From a bacterium (GTDB taxonomy: Bacteria > Patescibacteriota > Minisyncoccia > Minisyncoccales > JANBVM01), in assembly GCA_030665965.1 (NCBI GenBank), contig DAOUYT010000001.1, positions 1-64,000 on the forward strand: DNA of 64,000 bases, given 5' to 3'. Of this stretch, positions 32,402-41,604 are shown one piece after another (position 1 is the stretch's first letter; each line of letters starts with the position of its first letter). The translations under genes and the position numbers were made by a program. The notes beneath the pieces were generated by a model, which did not search any database, was not told the origin of the DNA, and saw nothing but the letters and a program-made list of their open reading frames with translations.

Positions 32402-33793
32402 ATGAGAAAAATGTCTTTGCGTGAGCTTTTCGAAAAGGAAAGAGAGGTTTTTGAGGGTTATAAAAAGACAAATCCTGAGTTGTTTGTATCTCCAGAGAGA
32501 CCAGAAACGGAACTCCTCTCTCATATTGGAATTGGAATAGATTTTAAATCACGTCTGAAAGGGTATTTGTGTCTCTATTTCCATGATTTCATTGTTGAAG
32601 AATTATCAGTTAATAGAGAGATTTCTGAGATAGAACCAAGGGAGATGAGGATAAAGGTTCCTTCAGACCCTTTTACCCTTTATTGTGACTTGATTAAGGT
32701 AGGAATTTCCACTAAAGCTGCTATTTCAAACTTGGCTAATGAGCTTGGAATTGGAGCTAATAAGATAGGGTATGCTGGTCTAAAGGATGTAAAAGCCCTT
32801 ACCTCCCAAAGAATAGCCTTTCCCAATATTGATTCAGAGATATTTGAGAAGATTAAGGGTTTGTCTTTTCAAAACATCTTTTTGACCAATTTCAGTATTG
32901 GCAAAGGCTCCTTGCAACCAGGCCAGATGTTTGGTAATAGGTTTACCATTTTGGTGAGAACAAAACCTGGAGCTGGTAAAAAGAAGGTTATTGAAAATAT
33001 TAAAAGGATGGAAAAGGAGGGCTTTTTGAATCTTTACTATTTTCAGAGATTTGGTACTCCTCGTTTGTTGAGTCACCAGTTGGGCAAATTAATTTTAGAG
33101 GGAAAGTATAAGGAAGCAGTCTTTTCTTTTTTGTTTGAAAGGGGAATGAAAGGACTTCCCTTAATAGATAAGATAAGAAAAGAGGCTGAATCTTCTCACA
33201 ATTGGAATGAGGTTGAAAGAATCTTTTCTGAGCTTCCCTATACCTTTAGAAATGAATTAAGATTCACTTCTTATTTAAAGGAACATCCTAGAAATTTTAT
33301 AGGAGCCTTATTTTTCTTAGAAGATCAAACTTCTTTATGGGTTTATGCTTATACAAGTTATTTATTTAATCTTTTGCTCTCTTTAGATAAAAAAATGGAT
33401 TTACCAGATGAAATTCCTCTTCCTTTAAGTAATAACCCAAAAGATTCGGATATTTATAAGTTCTGGTTGGAAAAAGACAACATAAAAGATTTTCAAAAAA
33501 GTCTTAAGTATTTCCCTTTTATAGTCTTAAAGAGAAGATTGATTAAAAGCAGAATTTTTCCTCAGGAGCTCCAATACAAAATTTTACCAGAAGGAATAAT
33601 TATAAGTTTTATTTTGAAAAAAGGAGCTTATGCTACCACCTTTTTAATGAATCTTTTTGAGGTTAAAAAGGGGTTACCGCGGCCTGAGTGGGTAAAAACT
33701 AAAGAATATGATATTAAAAAAGAGCTCAAAATAGGCTCACTAGAAAAAGCGAAAGAAATCTTAGGAGAGGATATTTTTAAGCTCCCAGAATAA
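32402..33793 (+). CDS. truD: tRNA pseudouridine synthase TruD family
   Basis: 463 residues, longer than E. coli TruD (349) and closer in size to archaeal/eukaryal Pus7. Motif KIGYAGLKDVKALTSQRIA contains catalytic Asp129; MFGNRFTILVR and YYFQRFGTPRLLSHQLG are also TruD hallmarks. It isomerises U13 in tRNA-Glu in bacteria. A TAAACT box ends 6 nt before the ATG, suggesting a leaderless transcript separate from rplJL. Confidence 0.88.
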   Translation: MRKMSLRELFEKEREVFEGYKKTNPELFVSPERPETELLSHIGIGIDFKSRLKGYLCLYFHDFIVEELSVNREISEIEPREMRIKVPSDPFTLYCDLIKVGISTKAAISNLANELGIGANKIGYAGLKDVKALTSQRIAFPNIDSEIFEKIKGLSFQNIFLTNFSIGKGSLQPGQMFGNRFTILVRTKPGAGKKKVIENIKRMEKEGFLNLYYFQRFGTPRLLSHQLGKLILEGKYKEAVFSFLFERGMKGLPLIDKIRKEAESSHNWNEVERIFSELPYTFRNELRFTSYLKEHPRNFIGALFFLEDQTSLWVYAYTSYLFNLLLSLDKKMDLPDEIPLPLSNNPKDSDIYKFWLEKDNIKDFQKSLKYFPFIVLKRRLIKSRIFPQELQYKILPEGIIISFILKKGAYATTFLMNLFEVKKGLPRPEWVKTKEYDIKKELKIGSLEKAKEILGEDIFKLPE

Positions 33794-33844
33794 AAAAATT
33801 CGAGACATTACTCTCTACAAAATATAAGAAAAAAAAGAAGGAAT

Positions 33845-34189
33845 TTAGTTTTTAGAAGGAGAAGGCTGGCGTTTTAGACAATTAACCGTGTCTATGCTAT
33901 TTGGGTTTTGCCAATAATGGACAATACCCCATGTCCCGTGTTTGACAAAATTTTTTACAATTTGTTCAATTACGGGTTTTTTAGCTCTCCGGCTGTTCTC
34001 TAGGTTTTTTTCAAAAGTAATCACCACAACGGGCTTTTTAATCCCATTGCTGCGTTTCTGGTAGAAAATATGGGTATTAGTAGTTCCGAATTTTTCAGAT
34101 ATTTTTTTCCAGAAATTTCTGATGTCAACATTTTCTATTTGTTGATGTTTTTTTGCTGTATCAACACGGCCTCTCCGGTATCTTTCCAT
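33845..34189 (-). CDS. Hypothetical protein with riboregulated start
   Basis: 114 residues from ATG 34189, which has AAGGAGG 10 nt upstream; an extended frame to 34345 would run through perfect hairpins and is rejected. Sequence features: a basic N-terminus (MERYRRGRVDTAKKHQQ), VVVITFEKNLENSRRAKKPV, and GTWGIVHYWQ near the end. It is a basic, probably cytoplasmic protein of unknown function. A consensus promoter and ~265-nt leader with four hairpins precede it. Confidence 0.55.
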   Translation of the reverse strand: MERYRRGRVDTAKKHQQIENVDIRNFWKKISEKFGTTNTHIFYQKRSNGIKKPVVVITFEKNLENSRRAKKPVIEQIVKNFVKHGTWGIVHYWQNPNSIDTVNCLKRQPSPSKN

Positions 34190-34454
34190 CGCTTCTACAC
34201 CTCCTTGTTTGAGGTGTTTTGTCTCGATTTGATTTTCATGTCTTTCCTTCAAACTAATTCCTTTTGGAATTAGTTTTCTATTAGTAAAGAAGAACTTTAC
34301 TAATATTTTCTTTGCTCCAAAATCAACTTTGTTGGTTAATTCCAATTAATTTCAACTCTTCTGAGTGAGTAAAATGACTACCAGAAAATTTTGATAAACA
34401 TTTTACTCACTCAAAAACTATTTCCTTCCTTTTTCATTTTAAAGAACTTTCAAT
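34190..34454 (-). promoter_or_regulatory. Long 5' leader with four hairpins and sequestered SD
   Basis: In transcript order: TGAGTGAGTAAAATG/CATTTTACTCACTCA arms (34413-34399, 34376-34362; 15 bp perfect); ATTAGTAAAG/CTTTACTAAT (34304-34295, 34289-34280; 10 bp perfect); AAACTAATTCC/GGAATTAGTTT (34276-34266, 34261-34251; 11 bp perfect, 4-nt loop); and ACACCTC/GAGGTGT (34217-34211, 34203-34197; 7 bp), whose second arm holds the Shine-Dalgarno GGAGG. Confidence 0.65.
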
Positions 34455-34460
34455 ATTTAT

Positions 34461-34488
34461 ATTATATCATATCTACTAAATTTGTCAA
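34461..34488 (-). promoter_or_regulatory. Consensus promoter of the 34189 gene
   Basis: On the minus strand TTGACA (34488-34483), a 16-nt spacer and TATAAT (34466-34461). It is a full-consensus pair; the predicted start is near 34454. Confidence 0.8.
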
Positions 34489-34498
34489 ACTAAAGATT

Positions 34499-34517
34499 TA
34501 CGAGACCGGGCCTCGTA
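34499..34517 (-). terminator. Hairpin after the PP2C-like gene
   Basis: TACGAG (34499-34504) and CTCGTA (34512-34517) with a 7-nt GC-rich loop, 24 bp past the stop of the minus-strand gene. The T-tract is weak. Confidence 0.45.
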
Positions 34518-34540
34518 GAGAATTTAAGAATAGCTTAGGT

Positions 34541-36514
34541 TTAAAACTCAATTTTATATACTTTCAAACTATTCAAAAGATAGATTATTCTTCCATTTTC
34601 AGAAACACCAAAATCTAATAAATTATCGAACTTCTCACTTTGGAATTGTTTAATTATATTGCCAGATTTATCCAAAATAACGATTCTTTTTTGAACAGGC
34701 TCTAAAATATAAAGGTAAGGCAGGATGGGGGAGGTGAAGATTTTTGAAAAATCCTTGGGAGAAGGAAAAATTTCAAACTCAATCTCTTTTTCAAATTTAC
34801 CCTCATAATATTTATAAATTGAATTTTCCTTTAAAAGCCAGATTGCAGTATCAATGGCAAAAGAGTCAGTTCCCATAACCTTTGTGGTTTTGGAATCTAG
34901 CCATAATTGGGGAGAATCCCATTCTAAATTTCTGATAAAAGGATATTTTATTATTTGACCTTCCTTTTTATCAAGAAAATATATGTTTTTTCTAAAAGAA
35001 GAAAAATCATTGAAATTAAAATCTGGATAAGGGGTTTCTAAAGAAAGGTAAGTAAGATTATTATTTTTTAAAATAATTAATTGAGCTGGTTTTGAGAAAA
35101 AAGAAATTGAATCATCAAGAGATACAGCAAAATCAATTTCTTGTTCAGTCTCAATAATATTTTTCTCTCCATTTTCTTTTAACTGGAATATATTTTTTGA
35201 ATAAGGATTAAAAAAATAAAGGTTTTCATTAAAAACCAAAAGCTTAAGTGGGACAAATGTTTTTCTTTCAAATTCAAATAATACCTGGGGGTTCTCAATT
35301 CGTTCTAATTTGTTTAACTCAGCTAGTTTTTCTGAGATTTCATCTTTTAATGTTGAAACTTGATAATTCAAGGTTTCTGGCAAACCCATTACCTTTTTAG
35401 ATAAAGAAGAAATCTCTTCCCATGTTTCCTTTAATAACAGGTTTGCTTCTTGAATAGCTTCAGGACTTGCTTCTTTTAAAATTAATAAACTGTCTGCCAG
35501 GATCAATTTTTGTCTTATTTCTGCTAAATCTTTATTATATATTTTAATATTCCTCTCTTGTTCAAACCGAGATAGAAAGAAACCCAGAGAAAGAAGGATG
35601 ACCAATACAAAAATCAAAGACAGCTTTTTATTTAAGAAAAAAGCTTTTACCTTTTTTCTGGAAGAACTTAATTTAGTCTTGGTGACTATAATTTGAGGAA
35701 GCATTAACTTGGTCTTTAAGCCAAGAGAAGGAAAAGTACTTTTTCTGATTTTTTTAAAAAGGTTTAAAAAGGGACTGAAAGCTTCTTTTAAAGAAAACTT
35801 TTTTAATAGTTTAGGTGAAACGGTTTCTTTTTTTCCCAAAAAGACTTCTTTTGTTAAAAGTACTGCCATAAAAACCCCTGATATCTCAAACAACAATTCT
35901 TCTTTTTTATTTAAGATTTCTTTTAGTCCTTTTTCAGTAAGGGGAGTTAATTGAGCAATCTCATTTAACATGTCTTGTTTTTGAAAGAAATCAAAGATAT
36001 CTTCGGTCAAAACTAAGATTACGTCATTTTCAGTTAGTTTACCTGAAACCGTATTAATGAATATTTTTAAAGGGTAAGGTTCTATATCTTGGAGTGTTAT
36101 TTTTTTATCAATATCAATTATCTTTCCTCCTCTTAAAACCAATATTTTTATATTTCCCACCTTGGTAAAATTTAATTTAAAATCCTTAAGAGAAAGTATG
36201 GTAAAGCTTATATTCCCCAGCCAGCTGACATCACCTTTTTGGGTGATTCCTTCTAAAAACTCATTTGCTGTTTTTAAGGTTGCTTTCAGTGATTTTTCAG
36301 GAGTGCCTGTTGTTGAACGGTAATATTTATCCTTCACAACCTTTACCAGTTTTTCTATGAAGCGGGTATTCTGAGGCAGTACGTTTTTTAAAAATCCCAC
36401 TATATACAGACTTCCCATTCTTTTTTCGTAAAGATTTTCCGGCTCATAACAGAAACTGTCAAAAACCAAGTTTGACTTTATTTTGGGATTAAAATGGAAC
36501 TCAAAAACCTTCAT
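34541..36514 (-). CDS. PP2C-like / transmembrane / beta-propeller-like protein
   Basis: 657 residues. The N-terminal ~210 residues (FDSFCYEPENLYEKRMGSLY to LTEDIFDFF) resemble the shape of PP2C-type phosphatases but lack clear DG metal-binding motifs. A single membrane helix lies near residue 298 (LSLIFVLVILLSLGFFL), followed by a coiled coil (~325-400) and ~250 residues of repeated beta strands suggesting a propeller. This would place a cytoplasmic pseudo-phosphatase domain and an extracytoplasmic sensor in one chain. TAAAAT lies 8 nt before the start. Confidence 0.6.
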   Translation of the reverse strand: MKVFEFHFNPKIKSNLVFDSFCYEPENLYEKRMGSLYIVGFLKNVLPQNTRFIEKLVKVVKDKYYRSTTGTPEKSLKATLKTANEFLEGITQKGDVSWLGNISFTILSLKDFKLNFTKVGNIKILVLRGGKIIDIDKKITLQDIEPYPLKIFINTVSGKLTENDVILVLTEDIFDFFQKQDMLNEIAQLTPLTEKGLKEILNKKEELLFEISGVFMAVLLTKEVFLGKKETVSPKLLKKFSLKEAFSPFLNLFKKIRKSTFPSLGLKTKLMLPQIIVTKTKLSSSRKKVKAFFLNKKLSLIFVLVILLSLGFFLSRFEQERNIKIYNKDLAEIRQKLILADSLLILKEASPEAIQEANLLLKETWEEISSLSKKVMGLPETLNYQVSTLKDEISEKLAELNKLERIENPQVLFEFERKTFVPLKLLVFNENLYFFNPYSKNIFQLKENGEKNIIETEQEIDFAVSLDDSISFFSKPAQLIILKNNNLTYLSLETPYPDFNFNDFSSFRKNIYFLDKKEGQIIKYPFIRNLEWDSPQLWLDSKTTKVMGTDSFAIDTAIWLLKENSIYKYYEGKFEKEIEFEIFPSPKDFSKIFTSPILPYLYILEPVQKRIVILDKSGNIIKQFQSEKFDNLLDFGVSENGRIIYLLNSLKVYKIEF

Positions 36515-36602
36515 AATAAGGTATTTTACTTTTTATTTTGATTGTTGTAAAATGACTGAAGTTACCTTAAAAATTAATTTAAATAATGAAGGATGATTTA
36601 AT

Positions 36603-37076
36603 ATGGAAGGAATTGACATTAAACAAATAGGTTTTGATTTTGACGGCGTCATCGTAAAATTACCATACCCATTACAGAGAATATCAAATAGGTTACCTTG
36701 GTGGCTTTCTGGAGCATTGAGCTTTTTGATAGGTCAGCCAGACGAAGAAATCTTAGGAATTGTAAGAAAACTAAAAGAAAAAGGCTATAAAATTATTATC
36801 ATTACCTCAAGACCAAATTTTTTAAAGAGGCGGTTGAGAGAATTCTTTGAAAAAAGTTTAAATTATGATAAAACTCCGTGTCTGGAGATAATTTGCACAG
36901 GACCCATAAAAAGAAAATTCAAAAAACTAAAAGTCATGAAGGAAAAAGGTATTCAGTTTCTTATAGACGATGATGGAGGTTGTAGATTTTTTCTAAAAAG
37001 GAATTCAGTTTTAGCCTTTTCCCCTGAGAGTTTTAATAGACTGTTATTGAAAAATCTAGGCCTAGAAGGCAGTTAA
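36603..37076 (+). CDS. HAD-superfamily hydrolase-like protein
   Basis: 157 residues. GFDFDGVIVK (motif I with both Asp), IIITSRPNFLKRRL (motif II) and FLIDDDGG (motif IV) define a HAD fold with a small cap around residues 20-50. Probably a phosphatase; the substrate is unknown. A GAAGGA ribosome-binding site precedes it. It is divergent from the PP2C-like gene. Confidence 0.75.
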   Translation: MEGIDIKQIGFDFDGVIVKLPYPLQRISNRLPWWLSGALSFLIGQPDEEILGIVRKLKEKGYKIIIITSRPNFLKRRLREFFEKSLNYDKTPCLEIICTGPIKRKFKKLKVMKEKGIQFLIDDDGGCRFFLKRNSVLAFSPESFNRLLLKNLGLEGS

Positions 37077-37098
37077 AAGAATACTGCCCTCTTTTTTT
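37068..37098 (+). terminator. Terminator overlapping the HAD gene stop
   Basis: GGCAGT (37068-37073) and ACTGCC (37083-37088) form a 6-bp stem followed by a run of seven T. The 5' arm includes the last codons of the gene. Confidence 0.75.
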
Positions 37099-37139
37099 AC
37101 TATTTATACAAAATTTGCTAAATTGAGGAAATAATATTC

Positions 37140-37212
37140 GGGCTCGTAGCTCAGGGGTTAGAGCGTACGGTTCACATCCGTAAGGTCATAGGTTCAATTC
37201 CTGTCGAGCCCA
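37140..37212 (+). tRNA. tRNA-Val (CAC)
   Basis: Acceptor GGGCTCG/CGAGCCC (7 bp perfect), anticodon stem TACGG/CCGTA with loop TTCACAT (anticodon CAC), T-loop TTCAATT, discriminator A. CCA is not encoded. CAC reads only GTG, so another tRNA-Val is expected elsewhere. Confidence 0.95.
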
Positions 37213-37280
37213 CAAGATTTCACATATCCAGACACCTTTTTTATTTACAAAATATCTAAAAAATGAGATTATAAAAGAAG

Positions 37281-37613
37281 ATGAAGAAAAAAGCTTTTAT
37301 TGAGGAAGAATTGTACAAAAAAGCTTCTATCAATGACTTGATTCTTTTTGGAATTTATTCTGTAACCACTGGTGCTAAAAAATGTCAGTTTGAAACACTG
37401 GTACATCAATGTTTCAGATTATTTCCCAAAGTCTTTGCCCTTTCTGATTACCCTAAATGGCCAGACAGCCGCAAATTAGACCGTCCCCTCAGGACCTTAA
37501 GAAATAAAAGACTAATCACGGGGAATCCAAAAACCTCTTTTTCTTTAACAAAAAGGGGCAAGAAAAAAGCTTTGGAGATTGCCAATGTTTTCAGACAGGG
37601 AAAATTGTTATAA
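37281..37613 (+). CDS. Winged-helix domain protein
   Basis: 110 residues. NDLILFGIYSVTTGAKKCQFETL resembles the first helices of a winged helix; LRTLRNKRLITGNPKTSFSLTKRGKKKALEIA is a classic recognition helix plus wing. Probably a DNA-binding regulator or the N-terminal module of a restriction-type protein acting alone. TATAAA ends 5 nt before the ATG. Confidence 0.55.
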   Translation: MKKKAFIEEELYKKASINDLILFGIYSVTTGAKKCQFETLVHQCFRLFPKVFALSDYPKWPDSRKLDRPLRTLRNKRLITGNPKTSFSLTKRGKKKALEIANVFRQGKLL

Positions 37614-37673
37614 AATACTAAATAAAAATGTTTAAAAGGTCGGTAACTAAAATAAGTTTTTTCAAAACAAGAA

Positions 37674-37796
37674 ATGGGATCGTCTATCGTTAATGTTTTT
37701 GAAACATTAGTATTCGGAATAACAGTACTCTTTTTTGTCGGCGCTTTAATCCTAGGTCTACTTTTCACCATTATTAAGGGTTTACGCGGTTTCTAA
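37674..37796 (+). CDS. Small single-helix membrane peptide
   Basis: 40 residues (ATG 37674 to TAA 37796) dominated by one hydrophobic helix (FGITVLFFVGALILGLLFTI) with a Lys/Arg-containing C-terminus. Composition is membrane-like rather than random, but no homology or ribosome-binding site supports it strongly. Confidence 0.4.
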   Translation: MGSSIVNVFETLVFGITVLFFVGALILGLLFTIIKGLRGF

Positions 37797-37842
37797 ATAC
37801 TGATTTTTGAATTTACGGCTTGCTTTAGAAACAAAATCATAT

Positions 37843-38124
37843 ATGGAAAAGAAAACCAGAGCCCATATTTTTGTTTCGGGCCGTGTCCAAGGTGTATATT
37901 TTAGAGAAAACACCCGCAAAAAAGCTGAACAGCTGGATGTTTCAGGCTGGATTAAAAATCTATCAGATGGCCGGGTGGAAGCTGTATTTGAAGGAGAGGA
38001 AGATAAGATAGAAAAGATAGTAGCTTGGATCAAGAAAGGTCCAATTTTTGCTAAGGTCATTGATTTGAAGATTGAGTGGCAGGAATACAAAGGGGAATTC
38101 AAAAACTTTGAAACAAGATATTAA
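37843..38124 (+). CDS. acyP: Acylphosphatase
   Basis: 93 residues from ATG 37843 (MEKKTRAHIFVSGRVQGVYF); the upstream ATG at 37807 adds non-conserved residues. The catalytic Arg is in GVYFREN and the Asn in GWIKNLSDGRV. It hydrolyses carboxyl-phosphate bonds. metK follows 17 bp downstream. Confidence 0.93.
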   Translation: MEKKTRAHIFVSGRVQGVYFRENTRKKAEQLDVSGWIKNLSDGRVEAVFEGEEDKIEKIVAWIKKGPIFAKVIDLKIEWQEYKGEFKNFETRY

Positions 38125-38141
38125 ATTAATAAATAAAAAAT

Positions 38142-39290
38142 ATGAAGAAATTTCTTTTAACATCAGAATCAGTGACAGAGGGTCATCCTGACAAAGTCTG
38201 TGATCAAATAGCAGATGCTATATTAGACAATCTTATAAAAAAGGATAAGTATGCCAGGGTAGCCTGCGAGATTATGTCAGGAATGGGCTATGTGATAATT
38301 GGAGGCGAGATAACAACCAATGCCTGGATAGATGTTTGTCAGGTGGCCAGGGATGTTATGGGAGATATCGGCTATACCAAACCAGAATATGGAATAGATT
38401 CCCATACCCTGGCTGTTTTTAATACCATCCATACCCAGTCCCCGGACATTGCCAGGGGAGTTAAAAAAGCTGGTACCAAAAAACAAGGAGCAGGAGACCA
38501 GGGTTTTGTGGTGGGTTTTGCCTGCAAAGAAACCCCTAAATTAATGCCTTTGCCCATAATGTTAGCCCATAGATTAGCCAGGAGATTGGCTGAAGTGAGG
38601 AAAAAGAAGATATTGACCTATCTGAGACCAGACGGTAAGAGTCAGGTTTCCGTTGAGTACCAGGACGGAATTCCAAAAAGATTAGATAATGTTGTGATTG
38701 CAGCCCAGCACGACCCTGATGTTTCTTTAAAAAAGATTAAAAAGGATATTATTAAAAAAGTAATCAAGCCTGTTTGTAGAGGTTTTTTAGATAAAAAAAC
38801 AAGATATTATATCAACAATACAGGACGGTTTGTTATTGGCGGTCCTGTTGCTGACACTGGAGCTACAGGCAGAAAAACGGTTGTTGATTCTTATGGAGGA
38901 GTAGTTCCTATTGGCGGTGGTTCTTTCAGCGGTAAGGACCCAACCAAGGTTGACAGGTCAGGGGCTTATACGGCCCGCTATATTGCTAAGAACATAGTAG
39001 CTGCAGGTTTAGCTGAAAAATGCGAGGTTCAAATAGGTTATGTCATTGGAGGAATCAAGCCTCTGTCTTTGAAAGTAGATACCTTTGGTACAGGAAAGGT
39101 TTCTGACGGAAAATTAACAAGAATTGTTCCTAGGGTCTTTGCATTAAATCCTGGAGGAATAATCAAACAGCTTAAGCTGTTGAGGCCTATTTACCGCAAT
39201 ACAGCTAGCTACGGACATTTTGGCAGGGAAGAACCAGGATTTACCTGGGAGAGAACCGATAAAGCAAAACAGATTTTAAGATTATTGTAG
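38142..39290 (+). CDS. metK: S-adenosylmethionine synthetase
   Basis: 382 residues. [51 protein letters not shown] and [19 protein letters not shown] are MetK signatures. It makes SAM from methionine and ATP, the donor for MiaB, TrmD, PrmC-like and PCMT proteins encoded here. The downstream gene starts 20 bp later. Confidence 0.97.
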   Translation: MKKFLLTSESVTEGHPDKVCDQIADAILDNLIKKDKYARVACEIMSGMGYVIIGGEITTNAWIDVCQVARDVMGDIGYTKPEYGIDSHTLAVFNTIHTQSPDIARGVKKAGTKKQGAGDQGFVVGFACKETPKLMPLPIMLAHRLARRLAEVRKKKILTYLRPDGKSQVSVEYQDGIPKRLDNVVIAAQHDPDVSLKKIKKDIIKKVIKPVCRGFLDKKTRYYINNTGRFVIGGPVADTGATGRKTVVDSYGGVVPIGGGSFSGKDPTKVDRSGAYTARYIAKNIVAAGLAEKCEVQIGYVIGGIKPLSLKVDTFGTGKVSDGKLTRIVPRVFALNPGGIIKQLKLLRPIYRNTASYGHFGREEPGFTWERTDKAKQILRLL

Positions 39291-39310
39291 TGGTATTTTC
39301 ATCTAAGACC

Positions 39311-39613
39311 ATGAGGCTTATTAAAAAAATATATTCAATCATTAAAAGAGCAATTAAAAAGCTACTTATCTTAACCGAACTTTTTTTATTTATCAGATTG
39401 GCACTTAAATTTTTAAATGCCAATCCAAAAGCTCTTGTGGTCAATCTTGTTTATAAATATAGCGATGTTTTAATTTCTCCTTTCAATTTTATTTTTCCAA
39501 ATATCTACTATAACAATAAGGTTATTGAAACAGCTACCATTTCAGCAATGATAGGTTATGGTATTTTGGTTTTTGTCTTTTTTAAACTCCTATATCTTTT
39601 TTCCAGAGATTAA
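39311..39613 (+). CDS. YggT-like membrane protein
   Basis: 100 residues from ATG 39311 (a GTG at 39290 overlaps the metK stop). Two hydrophobic helices flank RLALKFLNANPKALVVNLVYKYSDVLISPF, close to the YggT pattern of an NP motif and SDxLxxPF. YggT proteins are envelope proteins of uncertain role, linked to division or osmotic tolerance. Confidence 0.65.
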   Translation: MRLIKKIYSIIKRAIKKLLILTELFLFIRLALKFLNANPKALVVNLVYKYSDVLISPFNFIFPNIYYNNKVIETATISAMIGYGILVFVFFKLLYLFSRD

Positions 39614-39638
39614 AGTATCAAAATACATCTAATGAAAA

Positions 39639-41117
39639 ATGGCAAGACTACATAATGATTTAATAAATAAAGAGTTCTGGTATAGAGATATTACCCTCAT
39701 TCCCAATAGACTACCTGATTTTGAGAGAGATGAGGTTGATTTAACTACTCATTTTACTAAAAAAATAATTCTCAAAGCTCCCTTTGTTTCCTCGCCAATG
39801 GATACGGTTACAGGCTCTGACATGGCAATATTAATGGCTCTGTATGGTGGAATGGGAGTAATTCACTATAATTTTCAAACTATTGATGAACAGATTAAAG
39901 AGGTTGAAACAGTTAAAAGATTTGAAGCAGGATTTGTTTACAATCCCATAGTCTTATCTCCTAAAAATACCATTAAGGATGTTTATGATATTAACGATAA
40001 ATATGGTTTTTTTAGTGTTCCCATAACAGAAGACGGAACCTTGAGCTCAAGATTGGTAGGAATTGTCACTCATAGAGATGTAAGATTCAGAAGTGATATG
40101 AAGACGAAACTAAAAGAGGTGATGACCCCAAGAAATAAGCTGAAAGCTGCTTCGAAAAAGGAGACCGTAGATAAAAATGATTTAAATGAAGCTAATAAGA
40201 TAATAAAGAAATATAATGTTGATACATTAGTGATTGTTGATGAAAAAGATAAGGTTGTAGCTTTGGTTACAGATAGTGATTTAAGAAAAAATAAACAGTT
40301 TCCCTTGGCAACAAAGACCGAAAATAAACAATTAATAACATTCATTGCTGTGGAATCAAGGTTAAAATCAGCTAGAGAGAGAATTGCCAAAGGTGTTGAT
40401 GCTGGAGTCGATGGAATTGTTATTGATGCCAGTATTGTTTTTAAAGAACAGATTGAGATTGCTAAATGGACAAAGGAGAATTTTCCTCAGCTGGAAGTAG
40501 TTCTGGGAAATATTGATTCATCTGAAATGGTAAGAGAGATAGTTAAAAAAGCTTTTCAGTATTGTGATGGTTTAAAAGTGGGGATAGGGCCTGGAGCTGC
40601 CTGTATTACCCAACAGGAGCTTGGAACAGGCAGGGCTCAGGCTTCAGCAGTATGGGATTGTGTTCAGGAAACGAAAAGACTGGAAAGAAAATATGGTTTT
40701 ATGCCAATAATTGCTGATGGCGGCATTAAGGTTGATGATATTACTAAGCCAGGAGACATAACAAAAGCATTGGCTTTGGGTGCTCAAACCTGCATGATGG
40801 GTTCTTTGTTTGCTGGTCTTGATGAGTCGCCAGGAGAGACAGAGTTTGATTATAAAGAAAATAGAATGGTTAAAAAGTATCGAGGAATGGGGTCTTTGGA
40901 AGCAATGGAAAAGAGGTCAGCTGCAAGATATGCGGTTGATAAGGTTAAAATAAGAATTCCAGAAGGTAGGGTAGTGAAAGTACCTTATCGGGGTTCAGGT
41001 CATGATTTTTTACCCAAACTCATAAGTGGAGTGAAACAAGGTTTTCAGAAGCAAGGATTTAAAAATATTGCTCAGCTCCAAGAATTTGGTGATATTCGTC
41101 CTTTATCAAAGAGATAA
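39639..41117 (+). CDS. guaB: IMP dehydrogenase, eukaryote-like sequence
   Basis: 492 residues: TIM barrel with a CBS pair inserted (~95-215). VSSPMDTVTGSDMAILMAL, GPGAACITQQELGTGRAQ (catalytic Cys) and KYRGMGSLEAMEKRSAARY are present. The CITQ active-site loop and GMGSLEAM flap resemble eukaryotic IMPDH more than the usual bacterial GSICTTR form. It oxidises IMP to XMP, the committed step to GTP. GMP reductase is possible but the CBS domains and length favour IMPDH. Confidence 0.9.
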   Translation: MARLHNDLINKEFWYRDITLIPNRLPDFERDEVDLTTHFTKKIILKAPFVSSPMDTVTGSDMAILMALYGGMGVIHYNFQTIDEQIKEVETVKRFEAGFVYNPIVLSPKNTIKDVYDINDKYGFFSVPITEDGTLSSRLVGIVTHRDVRFRSDMKTKLKEVMTPRNKLKAASKKETVDKNDLNEANKIIKKYNVDTLVIVDEKDKVVALVTDSDLRKNKQFPLATKTENKQLITFIAVESRLKSARERIAKGVDAGVDGIVIDASIVFKEQIEIAKWTKENFPQLEVVLGNIDSSEMVREIVKKAFQYCDGLKVGIGPGAACITQQELGTGRAQASAVWDCVQETKRLERKYGFMPIIADGGIKVDDITKPGDITKALALGAQTCMMGSLFAGLDESPGETEFDYKENRMVKKYRGMGSLEAMEKRSAARYAVDKVKIRIPEGRVVKVPYRGSGHDFLPKLISGVKQGFQKQGFKNIAQLQEFGDIRPLSKR

Positions 41118-41249
41118 ACCATTCTTCAATTCTTAAAAACATTAGAATAAAAAAGAAAGAAATATTAAAGATATAGAGTTACCAAACAATATTTAAAGCG
41201 GCTTAATAAAAGCACTTTTAAATAATTAAATTTTGCTCAAAAGCTAAAA

Positions 41250-41277
41250 TAAAAATCGCCAAAGAGGCAATTTTTTA
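41250..41277 (+). terminator. Terminator in the guaB downstream gap
   Basis: TAAAAATCGCC (41250-41260), loop AAAGA, GGCAATTTTTTA (41266-41277), one mismatch. The rest of 41118-41331 is AT-rich and holds no gene I can support. Confidence 0.65.
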
Positions 41278-41331
41278 GTAGAATAAAATAAGGTTATAAA
41301 AGGTCATAAGAAATAAGAAGAAGATTAACAT

Positions 41332-41562
41332 ATGAATTCAAAAAGATTAGAAGCATTTTTTGAGTTTTTAATCTTCGCAATCCTTATTGGGATAACCGAA
41401 GACTTGATTGCCATTAAGTTGGCAACTGGAGAACCAATAACACCAAGGATAGTCGGCATCATAGTTTTAATAGCTGTTCCCTTTGCTATAGTTGGAGAAA
41501 TAATAGCTTATAAGATAGATTTTGTTAAGTTATCCAGAAATTTTCTCAAGAAAGATAAATAA
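41332..41562 (+). CDS. Small two-helix membrane protein
   Basis: 76 residues with two hydrophobic helices (FFEFLIFAILIGITEDLIAI and VGIIVLIAVPFAIVGEIIAY) and a short basic tail. An acidic pair (ED) sits in the first helix. No recognised family. It lies 42 bp before the DUF4015 gene and could be co-transcribed with it. Confidence 0.6.
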   Translation: MNSKRLEAFFEFLIFAILIGITEDLIAIKLATGEPITPRIVGIIVLIAVPFAIVGEIIAYKIDFVKLSRNFLKKDK

Positions 41563-41604
41563 TTTTTTCAAGTCTATATTTGAGCTCAAAAAAGATTTGC
41601 TAAT

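Noticed and set aside
33845-34345. Longer 166-residue version of the 34189 gene
   Set aside because: The extra N-terminal part spans two perfect hairpins and lacks an SD; ATG 34189 has AAGGAGG.
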